From the NCBI GenBank assembly GCA_026018925.1, contig JAKSZU010000025.1, forward strand, positions 21,688,891 through 21,752,890: a stretch of DNA of 64,000 nucleotides. Reading direction: 5' to 3'. The notes under the pieces were generated by a model. That model worked only from the letters and a program-made list of their open reading frames with translations. It ran no database searches and had not been told where the DNA came from. This stretch comes from Tupaia tana (lineage: Eukaryota; Chordata; Mammalia; Scandentia; Tupaiidae). Of the stretch, positions 1 through 11,262 are shown one piece after another. Both the position numbers and the translations under genes were made by a program. Position 1 is the stretch's first letter, and every line of letters starts with the position of its first letter.

Positions 1-180
1 GTCTAAATCACTTCTTTCTAACAGGGAAAATCATATCCAAAGTATAAGATTTGCAGAACTGAAAAGACTAAATAATTGTGAGCTCTATTATATGAGAGAT
101 TAAATAATTTGATAGTCTTCCTGATCAAATAAATCAAAACATGGGATAAAATACAAAGATGCCCTTTCCAGTTTTTCTTT

Positions 181-350
181 AATTTATTTAATTTTTTTTA
201 TTCATTCATTTATTTTAATTTGACCAGACACACACACGTGCACAGAGAGAGATAAAGTGGGAAAGTAAGCCACCAGGTCCAGGACTTGAACCACTGTCAG
301 CCATGTGAGAGTGTCCAGCGCTTTAACTACCACATCACCTGCTGGTCCCT
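181..350 (-). mobile_element. tRNA-derived SINE, short form
   Basis: Read on the minus strand it begins GGGACCAGCAGGTGATGTGG and has a tRNA-like head with a degenerate B box (GGTTCAAGTCC). A CT-rich tract follows, then GTCAAATTAAAATAAA and an A/T-rich tail. This is the short architecture of the family. No convincing TSD is visible. Confidence 0.85.
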
Positions 351-1296
351 ATCCTTTATAGTTTCAATAAAAAAAGAAAGGGAAATGTCCTGGTGTCACA
401 AACAAAAAGGCAAACTCAAGCTAAGGACGATTTTGGCTAATGTGATATGACCCCGCACTGGGACAGGTGGAAGGGTTTTCTTGTCATCTAAGGGCCACAT
501 TTTTAAAGCTCATATGGAAAAGAACCTTGTATGAAATGAAGAGATAGGAGAGAACTCCAAGCAAAAATAAGACTGTTCAAAGGTTTCTATCCATGGAGAA
601 GGGTTCAAACAACTCAGAAAAATCCACGCCCTGGCACAGTCAGGTAATTAATCATCTGTAACAGGGCATGTGCCTTAAAGATTAGGGATAAGGCACATCT
701 ATTTTGGCATGGGCTCTAAGTGAACAAAAACTGAGTCCTGAGTTTCTGTCTATACACCTTCTGTGGATTTAAACTTTTAGTTTAGACTATTTGACTTTTT
801 AAAGAAGCTGAAGCACAAATGTTAATTTATAAATGCTTCAAACAGAGACTAAAACCCACTTGATCTATTAGAAGTCATGGTGAAACTCGATTGTTCTCAA
901 GCCAAGCTGTACAATATGCCACCATAAAACTCATGCTGAATTAAACATCTAAATAACTTTTTAAAAGTCTGAACCATAAATTCACAACATTCCATGACTG
1001 AGAATAAATAGGATCAACCATAGAAAAATTAGACATGTTTCATTCAAGGTCCCAAAAGAAACTAGATAGAACGCTCAAATAAAAGTAAATCGGGAGAATT
1101 TATTTAAGAAGAGATGGATCACAAAGGAGCATAGCGTGAAAGAGATAGGCGTAATCTCTTCCTATCGCAATGGAGCTGAGTTCTCAAGGATAATGAGGGA
1201 AGATTATCAGAAATGGAAGGAGAAACATTTCAACAGGTATTCTGGGGAGTAGTAGTTATGTTGTTTTAAAGAAATACAAGTTGAAGCCATTTTTTT
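351..1296. other. Unassigned AT-rich sequence
   Basis: I recognise no gene or repeat in this stretch. Both strands carry only short frames. It may hold heavily decayed repeat sequence older than the L1 that follows. Confidence 0.4.
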
Positions 1297-1573
1297 TCTT
1301 TTTTTCTTTTTTTTTTTTTTTTTTGAGAGGTTTTTGCTATAGGTTGCATGCGCTAGCCAGACAGACAGAGAGAAACAGAGAGATAGAAAGCGAGAAATCA
1401 CCCCCTGGGGGGATGGCCACGCCACAATCCCTTCTCCTCCATTCTCCTCTCGGGATCTTGGGCACACACACACACGCGCCCGGCGTGAGTTTAAGCCACC
1501 GGGTCCGGGACGCGAACCGCGGTCAACTACGTGGGAGTCCAGCGACATAGCCATTACGCTAACTGCTGGTCCC
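1297..1573 (-). mobile_element. tRNA-derived SINE, long form, young subfamily
   Basis: This is a full-length copy on the minus strand with a long poly(T), meaning its A tail. It carries the CCCCCTGGGGGGATGG core and the head variant TTCGCGTCCCGGACCCGG. TSD AAGCCATTTTTTT lies at 1284 and 1575. Low divergence and preserved CpGs suggest recent insertion. Confidence 0.93.
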
Positions 1574-1883
1574 TAAGCCATTTTTTTAAAAGGCAAGCAG
1601 GGAAGGAAATGTCCAGACCTCATTCCTCTAACCTTCCTCCCTTCGGTTAAAGTTATTTGTCAAATTCAATCCGAAACCAGAAACAATGGGAATCATTTTA
1701 CGCTATGTATGCTGATCAGTCCCCTGAGACAGGAGAATTTATCCACAAGATATATTTCTACCAAGTCTAAAAAACCAGGTATAATTAAAATGATTACAAA
1801 ATACATATTTTTTTTGAAGATAATCATAATGAAATTTCAGAAATAAAAGTATAGCGTGAGTGGAATTAAAAACTCAATAGACA

Positions 1884-2148
1884 GGGACCAGCAGTTAGCG
1901 TAATGGCTATGTCACTGGACTCCCACGTAGTCGACTGTGGTTCGAGTCCCGGACCCGGTGCTTAAGCTCACACCTGGCGCATGTGCATGCATGCCCAAGA
2001 TCCCAAGAGGAGAATGGAGGAGAAGGGATTGTGGTGTGGCCATCCCCCCAGGAGGGTGATTTTTTGCTTTCTATCTCTCTGTCTCTCTCTGACTGGCGAG
2101 CACATGCACCCTATAGCAAAAACCTCTCCAAAAAAAAAAAAAACAAAC
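1884..2148 (+). mobile_element. tRNA-derived SINE, long form
   Basis: It starts GGGACCAGCAGTTAGCGTAA with a good A box and a B box of GGTTCGAGTCC, and ends ACCTCTCC plus an A tail. The near-perfect TSD CTCAATAGACA (1873-1883) / CTCAGTAGACA (2149-2159) shows insertion into the old L1. Confidence 0.93.
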
Positions 2149-2246
2149 CTCAGTAGACATACTGAATTTTAAGCAGATTTTAAAAAGAAAAAGTTTATAA
2201 GATACAATAAAGAAGCTAAATAGATAATGAATTATGCTGAGCTCTC

Positions 2247-2262
2247 GGGGGGGGGGGGGGGG
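2247..2262 (+). repeat. Poly(G) run, 16 nt
   Basis: An uninterrupted run of 16 G. It is unusual in AT-rich mammalian DNA and may be length-variable or an assembly-sensitive site. Confidence 0.95.
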
Positions 2263-3001
2263 CTGAGCCAAAGCTTACATGCTAAAGCTTAATTTAGAGG
2301 TATAATCCAAAGGAACATAAATGAGGAAAAAATAATTCAGCACCTTAATAAACTTGCTATATATATCTTTAGAAGAAAACACAACTGTATTCCAGGAATA
2401 CAGGCATAGCTACACAAACAGTATTATAAAACTTACATGCTTTAAAACACTCTTTTTGAGAAGTGAAAGGAGGTTTCCTGCATGTTCCTTCCTGTCTTCC
2501 ATCAGTGGTGACTCTATGAAGAAATATCATTTCCAATGCTTTTACTCGAACCAGGTGAACAAACATGGAGAAGCCACACCCCAAGTCCCATCCCACGTGA
2601 AGAGAGGCTTCATTGGAGTTCAGGTTTAAAACCAGGTCTAGTTTAGAGAAAATGATACAGTGGGAGTAGTAACCAAGTCGCCGCCCTGACCAAGCTGCCC
2701 AGGGCCCAGGAGGTTTGTGTTTCATCAGATCAAGAAAAATACCTAGGATTGGCCCAACATCAACGGAGAGCAGAGAAGTTAGGAGATGCCAGAAGAAAAT
2801 AACAGAGAAAATAGTGAAAACATGATATTTGAAGAGACATGAACTGATAATTTTCAGAATTGACAAAAGATATGAATCCCCAGATTAAGAATGTAAAAAT
2901 AACAAACAGGACAAACTTTAAAAGTCAACCTTTATACATGATTTTTTTTGAGCTAGAAATATATTTCTAAAAGCTATCAGAGAGAAAAGAGGAACTCTTA
3001 C

Positions 3002-3090
3002 CAGAAAAAAAAAAGAAAGAAAGAAAAGGAAAGGAAAGGAAAGGAAAGGAAAGGAAAGGAAAGGAAAGGAAAGAAAAGAAAAGAAAAAGA
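3002..3090 (+). repeat. (AAAGG)n / (AAAAG)n microsatellite
   Basis: A run of AAAGG units flanked by AAAG and AAAAG. It sits inside the old L1 and probably grew from an A-rich ORF1 segment. Confidence 0.95.
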
Positions 3091-3853
3091 ACAACTTATA
3101 AGAAGTGGGAGAATCTTAAGGACCTTTACTGAGGATTACTTTAAGAAAATGCTAATACTAACACAGAAAACCTCTAAGGTAAACCGCAAAAAGAAATCTG
3201 TATCAGAGAAATGTGTAAACACATGAGTACATATAAATCAATTCATATAAAATCATAGTAGCAATACTAATTTGAATACTCTGAAAAGAGTCGTAAAATG
3301 AACTAGAGGAAAAATAAGTAAAATGAGAAAAATTATCAGCTAAATTAATGGAATACTCTCATAGCTTCTGAGAGATCCAGGAACTCACAAAATTTATCTT
3401 TAACTCAAATATGCATATTAGAAATGTTGCATAGCTAAAAGAAATAGATAACTTCCAAATCAACAAATATTTAAAACTGAAGAAGAGAGAAATGGAGACA
3501 ATTTTAACAGAATAAAAAGGCTAAAAGATGGGAGAAAGCAAAACATAAAAGTGAAATTATAATACAAAGAAAGCAAAAAGATAAATTGCAGAAAAACATC
3601 AGATATACAATTAGAATAAGTATAAATGGACTAAATTTTTTTTAATTAAAAGATGCCTTATATAATTATGGGGGGGTGTTATATGACACCAAAAATAAAT
3701 ACATAGAAAAGTTGAAGATAAAAAGACTTTAAAAATCTACTAGTCATAATCCAATTTGGAGCAACTATAATTAGTATGGGGAAAAGTGTTAACTAGGAAT
3801 AAAGAGAACAACTACACGATTATATAAGAAGTGAAATTCAAGCCGAAGATATA

Positions 3854-3912
3854 TTGGGTTGTCAGGAAAGTATAAAAACATACAAAATCACAGCATGACT
3901 TTCCTGACAATG
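3854..3912. mobile_element. Mariner-like palindromic mini-element
   Basis: TTGTCAGGAAAGT (3859-3871) is repeated as a perfect 13-nt inverted copy, ACTTTCCTGACAA (3898-3910), with 26 nt between. The left side reads TATTGGGTTGTCAGG, so a flanking TA fits Tc1/mariner target choice. A related single end lies at 10834. It interrupts the old L1. Family name is unknown to me. Confidence 0.6.
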
Positions 3913-3998
3913 TAATTAAATTCTCAAATTGTGCTTATATAGTAACATTACTTTTGAAATATATAAGCCAAAAATAAACTTCAAAAGATTTACAGGAA

Positions 3999-4271
3999 GG
4001 GACCAGCAGTTAGCGTAATGGCTATGTTGCTGGACTCCCATGTATTCGACCGCAGTTCGAGTCCCAGACCCGGTGGCTTAAACTCACGTCGGGTATGTTC
4101 GCGTGCGTGCCAATGATCCTGAGAGGAGAATGGAGGAGAAGGGATTGCAGCATGGCCAGCGCCCCCCCCCCCCCCGGGGGGGGGGAGTGATCTCTCGCTT
4201 TCTGTTTCTCTCTGTCTTTCCGGCAAGCGCACGTGCCCTATAGCAAAAACCTCTAAAAAAAAAAAAAAAAA

Positions 4272-4272
<1 letters not shown>
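3999..4272 (+). mobile_element. tRNA-derived SINE, long form
   Basis: Complete copy with head, C-run/G-run core (C14 G10 at about 4161) and CCCTATAGCAAAAACCTCT end. Its A tail continues directly into the GAAA microsatellite. The TSD TTTACAGGA (3989-3997 and 4377-4385) brackets SINE plus microsatellite, so the array grew from the tail after insertion. Confidence 0.93.
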
Positions 4273-4335
<63 letters not shown>

Positions 4336-4376
4336 AAAAAAGAAAGGAAAGAAAAGAAAGAAATGAAAAGAAAAGG
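4273..4376 (+). repeat. (GAAA)n microsatellite in a SINE tail
   Basis: About 100 nt of GAAA units with impure ends. It lies between the SINE body and its 3' TSD. Confidence 0.95.
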
Positions 4377-4383
4377 TTTACAG

Positions 4384-4577
4384 GAGCCAGCAGGTGGTGT
4401 GGTAGTTAAGGCACTGGACTCCCACATGGTCAATCCACAGTTTGAATCCTGGACCTGCAGCTTGAAAATCACACTGGACATGTGTGTGTGTGCCCAAAAT
4501 CCCAAGAGGAAAATGGAGGGAAAGGAGGAAAAGAAATTGCAGCATGGCCATTTCCCTTTGGGGATGATTTCTCACAA
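4384..4577 (+). mobile_element. tRNA-derived SINE, older, 3' truncated
   Basis: Begins GAGCCAGCAGGTGGTGTGGT and runs through the body to GGGGATGATTTCTCAC, where it stops before the CT tract. The neighbouring SINE inserted exactly at its 5' edge. Divergence is higher than in the neighbour. Confidence 0.85.
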
Positions 4578-5171
4578 GTTGCTCAAGTTACAAGTTATTT
4601 AAAGACCAAACAAGACTTTTTAAAAATGCAGGTAATTCAAGCAACATAAAGGTGTTATCTCAAGATTTTGTAATAGAAAAATGATAACATTAAACTACAG
4701 GAACATAGCAAGAAGCAGCATTATATTTTTAGCACAAAAGTTGTAAGATAGCAAGGCCATAATAAACAGGCAGAACAGAAGTAAAGTGATTTTTAAAAAG
4801 TAAATATAAGAGACAAATCCTCTATCAAGAATGATCAAGAAAATTATGACACAAATACGTAATATTAGACATGTAAGATTATGATAACTATGAACACATT
4901 AGGGATTTTAAATGTTGTAAAAAATATAGTACAAATAATAAAATCAAAATTTTAGAAGCACTCCACTGCTTAAAAACATAAATTCTTCTTAATTCAATTT
5001 TTATCTGCATACTTGACTTAAAAAAATAAATTGAACTAGGAAGAACTGCCCTTGTAACGTACAAAGTCTTCCTTGGTAATCCATACGTTAGGTGGAATAA
5101 CAGTCCATCTCTATATAATTCCAGTGCAAATCTTGACATTTCTTTTGTTTATTTAAATAAAAAGGTGATCA

Positions 5172-5419
5172 TAGAGACCATTGGATGGTGTAGTGGTTAA
5201 GCCACTGGACTCTCAAGTGGTTGACCACAGTTCACGTCCCAGACCTAGCAGCATAAAACTTATACTGGGTGCATGTGCACTCAAAATCCCAAGAGGAGAA
5301 TGGAGGAAAAGGTATTGTGGTGTGGCCCTTCCCCTGGGGGATGATTTTCACTTTATGTCTCTCTTTCTCTGGCAAGTGCATGCACCCTGTAGCCAAAAAA
5401 ATAAAACTCTACAAACACC
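5172..5419 (+). mobile_element. tRNA-derived SINE, long form
   Basis: Full-length copy with decayed head (GAGACCATTGGATGGTGTAG) and end CCCTGTAGCCAAAAAAA. The perfect TSD AGGTGATCA (5163-5171 and 5420-5428) shows insertion within the old L1. Confidence 0.92.
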
Positions 5420-6247
5420 AGGTGATCACAAAATGTATATGGGAAATTACAGGCAAAGACTAGCTGTATATATATAAGAACAAAAGATTAGAATGAATCA
5501 TATCACTGTATATTGATATCAATGCAAAACAGAAAAGAGTCCAGAAACTTTCCTAGGCATGATGGAACTGTGAAAGAATTGGCCCTGCAGACTGACGGGA
5601 AACAGGAAAAATTTCAGCAATGATACTGAAATAAACGTATCATTATAGAAAAAGAAAACTAGATATGTACTTTATTCTAAGTGCATAAAAATGAAACTAG
5701 ACTAATTAGGAATATAAATGTGAAAGCTGGAACTTTAATTAATTTAAAAATAAATGTAGGATACAATCACTAAGACCTCATTATATGAACTAATTTCTTA
5801 AACAATATACAAAGTACTGAGCACAAAAGAAAATATAATTAGATTCAGACATAAAAAAATTAAGAGCTCATCAGGCAAAAACATCATAAAGTGGAAAAGT
5901 AAGCCACAAACGGAAAGAAGATATTTACAGCATATATAAAAAAGATTCAGTATCCAGAACATATTAACTACTCCTATAAATCAAACAGAAAATAACAATC
6001 AACAAAGTTGAAAAATGTGGAAATGCCAAGAACAACGTAATCTTGGGAAAGGAAAACAACCCAGACTCCATTATTCAAAAGTTCACCTGATGCGTCCACT
6101 TAGATAAACAAAACTGAAACCACGTTTCTCACTGCCTTGAAAAATATTCCTCTTCTGTCAGCCTCTCTTCAGTTACTGGAAACTTCATTATGGTTCCAAT
6201 TACTCAAATAATGAATCAGGGAGTTATCCGAGACTCCTCTCTCTTTT

Positions 6248-6436
6248 TTTAAAAAAAAGAATTATTTAATTCCACTTGTTACTGTTATTATTATTATTAT
6301 TATCATTATTTAATTTGACCAGAGTCAAAGAGAGAGAAGGGGAAAGTGCAAAAGTCACCAGGTCCAGGACTCGAACCACAGTCGGCCATGTGGGAATTCA
6401 GCACCCTTAACCACCATGCCACCTGCCGGTCCCTAA
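6248..6436 (-). mobile_element. tRNA-derived SINE, short form
   Basis: Minus-strand head with B box GGTTCGAGTCC, a CT-type tract and CTCTGGTCAAATTAAATAA. An (ATT)n tail follows. TSD ACTCCTCTCT(CT)TTT lies at 6233 and 6437, differing by one CT unit. It inserted into L2. Confidence 0.9.
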
Positions 6437-6449
6437 ACTCCTCTCTTTT

Positions 6450-6690
6450 GAGAACTGCTCATTTCTCATTTTTTGAAAAGGTTACTTATGTATTGAGAGA
6501 CAGAGAGAGGAAGACATCTCAGACAGGGTCTTACCATGTAGAGATCCTGCAGCCAGATCTCAGACACATCCGGCATGTTCAGGTTGACCAGGTCTACGCC
6601 CAGGGCTGCCCATATGGCTCTGGAACTGCCCAGTCACACCCCCATCAGCTGTGCCTTGGCTGAGCCACGGAAGCTGCACATGTGACCTAT
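6450..6690. other. Unassigned segment inside the L2
   Basis: It begins with a GAGAGACAGAGAGAGG stretch, then GACAGGGTCTTACCATGTAG and a GC-richer portion that does not read as L2. It could be another decayed retroposon. I cannot place it. Confidence 0.35.
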
Positions 6691-7375
6691 CATACATGCT
6701 GTCTGGACCTCTAAAACATGTCCAGCGTCTGATCTCCTCATCGCTTCCCTGCTTCCACCCTGAGCCAGGAAATTACCACCATGCCTGATCCACCCTCGCT
6801 GGTATCGAAGCCTTCATTCTTGGCCCTTCATTCTTTCCTCAGTGTATCAGTCAAGTGATCCCTTCAGGAAACGGGAGCAGGTCTTTCTTGTCATACTTCA
6901 CAATGGCTTCTCCTTCCTTGTACAGTGAGCAAAAATATTCTCCTAAATATTTTCCTAATATAATCCTAATATTTTCCTCGATCTGGTCTCCCACCACAAG
7001 TCTGATCTCTTCTCCTAAACCCTCTTCCATGCTCCACACCACTCCAGCCACACTGTTCACATTGCTCTTTCTAGAACATTCCACATACAATCCTGACTCC
7101 AGGTTCTACCTTCAGGCTCACACACTCGTGTTCCAGTTACCAGAAAGGGCTATCTCCCTGTACACATTCAGACCTTTCTCTAAACACCACGCATTTACAA
7201 ACTGTTTTTACCCTCCTCCCCTTATCAGTGTTGACTGTCTGGTATACATTCAATATTTCCTTACTTTATTTTTGATCCTACAAGAATGTAAGCTTCTGGG
7301 AAGTAGGATTGTTTTCTGACTCATACATGACTGTACTTCCAGTGTGCAGAACTGTACCTGACCCTGGGTGATAAA

Positions 7376-9039
7376 GTTGAGAACAATTCTCCTATATCAG
7401 AATAAAGAAATATATGGGAAACATGAGAAATACTTCAAGAAAGTAATACGATCTATCCTAAAATGATAATGAATAAGAAGACTCCTGAATAATAAGATTC
7501 CTGAATGAGGGAACATAAATAATTAAGAGAGAAAATTGTTAAAGCAACACAAAATAGTTCCCCCAAATTAATTCAGTTCTTCCAGATCGAAGCTACTAGC
7601 AAGTGTAATCATTAAAATATTAAAATTCCCAAAGCTCTATCACTTGAGGATTTTAGAGCATAGAGTTTACAGAACAACAACAACAAAAAAAAGCAAAACC
7701 TAGAGCCTCTTGAAATAAATAAATAAGAATAAAGCAGGTCACATAAAAAGCATCTGACATAGGGTAGCATCAGGTTTCTTGACTCCAACACTAGAAGCTA
7801 GAAGAATTTGCAAATACTTCCAGGTTCCAAAAAGAAAATGAATGAGTATCTAGGAGTCTGAATTCCCAGAATTACCTGTCAGGTGTAGAAGTAGAAAAGG
7901 ATGTTTGAGGCCCTCTAGTGGTGGAGGAAAGAGGTGGCATACGAGCCTGAGATTCTTGCTTCCAGGAGGATCTGCTGGAAGCATAGACCCTGGGGAAAGC
8001 TCCTGGAAACTTGGTCTGGGGAATGTTCCTGACTTTGTATTGATAAGATTGTTTTGCAACTAGGGCTCAGAACTCTGCAATGGCCTTCTAGATTGCACCA
8101 ACATTGCGTTGATTGAGAGCCCCTGCACTCCTCTGGGAGTCTGGAACTTTAGTAATAGTGACTGGCTGCCCAGGGATAGGGCCTGCACCACCCTACCCCA
8201 CCCAAATCCCTGGACTGGGGGTGTGAAGCAGCTGATTGGAGGCAGAAACCCTGAAGACGAGCTTCCTGGCCACACTGCATTGCTGAAGGGAGGCACAGGT
8301 TCTGAGTGGGCCTGTCCCCCATCCTGCCACTCTGAGGGTAAATATAGCATTTGAAAAGTTTGAAGGTTTTAGCATCCTTGGTCTCATTGTGCACGTGTGC
8401 ATACACACTCAGCCTCACGTTCAGTCACTTGCTTCCACACGTCCCTAGACATTATTTCTTCTATCCTTCGCACGGAGCCTCTTAGACTTCATTTCTCCAG
8501 GAGCCTCCTATCTCTCATGGAGCCTCCAGACTTCATTTCTTTCATTTTCTCTTTCTTCCTCTACTGATTATGAGCCCAGATTCCACCCCAAAATATACCA
8601 AAAAATAATAATAATAGAAATGTATTTTACTACTGCTTCTCACACATCAACCTAAAGTTCAATCACTCTCTCTCTCTCTTTCCAGCCCATCTAATTGAAA
8701 GAAGAGCAGTGACTATTCTCTGACTTTACTAAGACATGAACAAGCATTGTAGAAGAGGAATCCAAAATAAAACATATCGACTTAATTGCACAGGACGTGG
8801 TTATTCTAGCAAGTGCAGACTTGAGCTTTAGGGAAATGACTGAGAAAAATATGGAGGGAAGTGTGGGAGGGGCCAGGATGCAACAGAAGCTGGGATAGAA
8901 GATGTGGAAGTAGTTCCAGGACAAGGCTTCAGCGGTGCATTAACCATGAGGATGCCAAAAACAATAAGGTATGAGAGATATTAGGAAGGAAGCAATGACC
9001 ATCAAGAATTCTCTCAGGATTTTCGTTAGTTAAGATTTC
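7376..9039. other. Unassigned sequence, locally GC-richer (7850-8350)
   Basis: No repeat recognised. Part of 7850-8350 is richer in G+C and has open frames of 69-96 codons on both strands, none with a recognisable protein or convincing splice context. At about 8474 and 8519 the phrase GGAGCCTC followed by AGACTTCATTTCT occurs twice, a small local duplication. Confidence 0.35.
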
Positions 9040-9270
9040 TTTATGAGATGCTCCGTGGCCTGATGGTGAAGGCAGCGAGATCCCACACGAACTATCATGG
9101 TTCAAATCCCAGACCCAGCAACCCATGATCATTGCATGTGCATGCAATCCTGACAGGGTGGAGAAATGGAAAAGGGATTTGGGTGTGATTATGCCCTGTG
9201 GCTGGGTACCTCTCTCCCTCTCTCTTTATCTCTTTGGCAAGTGCACATATCTGGGGAAAAAATATCTTCA
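9040..9270 (+). mobile_element. tRNA-derived SINE, old and diverged
   Basis: Recognisable head (GATGGTGAAGGCAGCGAGAT, GGTTCAAATCCCAGACCCAG), CATGTGCATGC, a CTCTCTCCCTCTC tract and GGCAAGTGCACATATC near the end. It is much more diverged than most copies. Boundaries are approximate. Confidence 0.75.
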
Positions 9271-9574
9271 GGAGATTATTCTGAATTTAAAGGAATCATC
9301 TATTGGATTGTAGAAGGTCAAAACATGTCACTATTAATACTACTTAGTTACGCATATACATTGCTTCATAGTATTAATATACATAAAGAATATCACTGAA
9401 TTAAAAAACCTTTCTTTTCAATGAAAAGATAAAAATATCAACAAAACCCATATGAAATTCTGTCTCTATTTTTTTCATAGCCCATCATTTTTCTCACAAC
9501 TCCAGGTGTGATTGAATGAATAAGCTTTGTATTGGAAACGTGCCATTTTCTCTCTTTTTAATAAATGGTCCCTG

Positions 9575-9770
9575 AGGCAGAAGAATAAACACTGGATTTG
9601 GGAACAGAGAAAATGGATTGAAATATCTGCTCTATCTCTAGCTACCTATTTGCTTAGAATAAATTCAATTAAACTATTTGAAAGTTCATTTCCTAAACTC
9701 CCAGAAGAAGAAAAGAATCCCAATAAATCTTTTGGAAAGTGTTAAATGAGAACAAAGGTGTATGTTTCAA
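9575..9770 (+). mobile_element. MIR SINE relic
   Basis: The order ACTGGATTTGGG, CTCTATCTCTAGCTACCTAT, a degraded CTCAGTTTCCT-like part and TTAAATGAGAACAAAGGTGT follows the MIR layout with heavy decay. Limits are approximate. Confidence 0.5.
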
Positions 9771-10159
9771 GTTGGACGAATGTCCCTTTTCATTTCATGA
9801 CTCCTTCTAATGATAGAAAGTGCTTTGAAGAAATGCATAGTTTTCTATAAAGTTCTCAAACATAAAATTCACAAGTTTGAAAATATAGGTTTAATTAGAA
9901 AATAATGAGTTGAATTTCACTATAATGATGATACTTCCACACTTTTTTTTTCATCTTTTCTTAGGCTAAAATTGAGCCTCTACAGTCTATATTTGTTTAA
10001 CTGACCCTATAGTAAAAATCAGCCTCTGTTACCCTTCTGTTTCTTAAAGTACAAATTACAAACTGTGTGCAGAATTCAAAAGCAAAGGAGTAGGTTCACT
10101 TTATTTTCATCTCGCTTTTTTTTTAAATCAAGAGACAGCTATTCTTTTATCCAGAGAAA

Positions 10160-10265
10160 AATATCCTGGCCAATCCTAATTGAAAGGATCGTTTCCTGGG
10201 TCCTACCCACCACTTAGAGGTCTTAATTTCATCTGTTTGGTCTGAATTATTTTTGACTAAAAGTA
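10160..10265. mobile_element. Possible hAT-Charlie relic
   Basis: CCTGGGTCCTACCCACCACTT followed by TTTCATCTGTTTGGTCTGAA resembles the middle of Charlie-type non-autonomous elements. Terminal repeats are not clear. Confidence 0.3.
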
Positions 10266-10743
10266 AAACTCTATGCTTGCCTACACTCGGGTTCATCTAC
10301 CCTCACTCTCAGCATTCACACAGCCTCCTGAGAGATTGCTGAAGTTTATTCCCATTAGCTTGGCACTTCTCAACCCAGGAGGCCACACTTTCATCTGTAA
10401 ACTTGATCATCTCATTAAGTGCTCTTTCTTCCAGAGCTTTTATATTAACAGATAGTTAAAATAAGTCTGCAGAGTTCTAGCACTGATCCCTGGAGAATAC
10501 CATTTTTAATAACTCACAAGTTAGAGAAGACAAAATTTTTCCTCAAACTTTTTCTTATCTTTAAAAGCTAGTTAGACCTTAATGACTAAATGTTTCTTCT
10601 AACTTGATGCAACTGCTTTTATAACATGCATTGCTATTAAACCTTGATACCCTAGACAAAATAGATTAGCATCTAGCTAAAAACGAAAGGTAAATTTTTA
10701 GATGTCATCAGCCACATTCCAGAGAAGCAACTGTAAATATGAA

Positions 10744-10746
<3 letters not shown>

Positions 10747-10776
<30 letters not shown>
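10747..10776 (+). repeat. (TA)n microsatellite
   Basis: About 15 TA units. Confidence 0.95.
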
Positions 10777-10777
<1 letters not shown>

Positions 10778-10833
10778 TGTATGTTTATACAAAAACAAAA
10801 CTTGTCTATTTATGGACTCGCACTAATAATAGT

Positions 10834-10880
10834 TTGTCAGGAAAGTCCTGATGCATTTTTGTATAGAAAAAACAAAAAAC
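10834..10880. mobile_element. Single mariner-like end
   Basis: TTGTCAGGAAAGTCCTGATG followed by CATTTTTGTAT matches the 13-nt terminus of the palindromic element at 3854-3912 and part of its interior. No partner inverted repeat is seen within 100 nt, so this is an isolated end or a larger decayed copy. Confidence 0.45.
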
Positions 10881-10928
10881 CTAATACTATAAGCTCCCTG
10901 AGTTTATATAATGAAATACATAGCCTAT

Positions 10929-11262
10929 TGCTATGGCTTAAATGCATCTCCATCAAAACGCAGGTGTTGAAATTTAATGGCCAATGTGATAGCATTAAGA
11001 GGTGAAGCCATTAAGAGGTGACTGATGCTCTTATAAAAGGGGCTTTATTCAACATTTGGCTCTCTTCCCCTTCCACCTTCTACCGTATGAGAACACGTGC
11101 TTCGTTCCCTCAGGAAGATGCGGCCTTAACTAGCAAACCAGACCTGCTATTGCTGTGACCTTAGACTTCCCAGCCTCCAGAACAGTGAGAAATAAATCTC
11201 CATTATTTATAAATTACCCAGTCTTAGATATTTTGTTATAGCAACACAGATGGACTAATATG
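10929..11262 (+). mobile_element. MaLR (MLT1/MST-like) solo LTR
   Basis: Starts TGCTATGGCTTAAATGCATC and ends AATTACCCAGTCTTAGATAT, TTTGTTATAGCAACACAGAT, GGACTAATA, the diagnostic 3' end of mammalian MaLR LTRs. CCTCCAGAACAGTGAGAAATA contains the usual AATAAA signal region. No internal retroviral sequence adjoins it. Confidence 0.85.

Larger units (their letters stand above)
1650..6085 (+). mobile_element. Ancient L1 (LINE-1, L1M-like), plus strand, fragmented
   Basis: Degenerate LINE-1 sequence can be followed from an ORF1-like region (about 1830-2230 and 2690-2990, compatible with the RNA-binding protein frame) through the start of ORF2 (about 3620-3660, AAATGGACTAAA then AATTAAAAGATGCC). 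It continues into the 3' part of ORF2 (about 5880-6010, AGAAGATATTTACAGCATAT and TATCCAGAACATATT). No frame is intact. SINEs interrupt it at 1884-2148, 3999-4577 and 5172-5419, an AAAGG microsatellite at about 3002-3090, and a mariner-like element at 3854-3912. The stretch 2230-2690 inside this span is not clearly L1. Assignment rests on remembered L1 sequence, so subfamily is open. Confidence 0.75.
6130..7375 (+). mobile_element. L2 LINE, plus strand, fragmented
   Basis: L2-like sequence: a segment ending GACTCCTCTCTC before the SINE, CTCCCTGC-type sequence near 6750, CTCCAGCCACACTG near 7043, and the typical 3' end with AAGAATGTAAGCTTCTGGGA (7280) and CCAGTGTGCAGAACTGTACC. The coding frame is decayed. 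It is split by a SINE at 6248-6436 and by an unassigned segment at about 6450-6690. Confidence 0.7.

Noticed and set aside
1207-1554. A recurring 'protein family' with motifs like HSPLGILGTHAHAPG or DSHVVDRGS
   Set aside because: Every member coincides with a copy of the tRNA-derived SINE on one strand or the other; shared peptides reflect shared repeat DNA.
3990-4505. 171-codon minus-strand frame
   Set aside because: It spans two SINEs and the GAAA array; it has no independent support.
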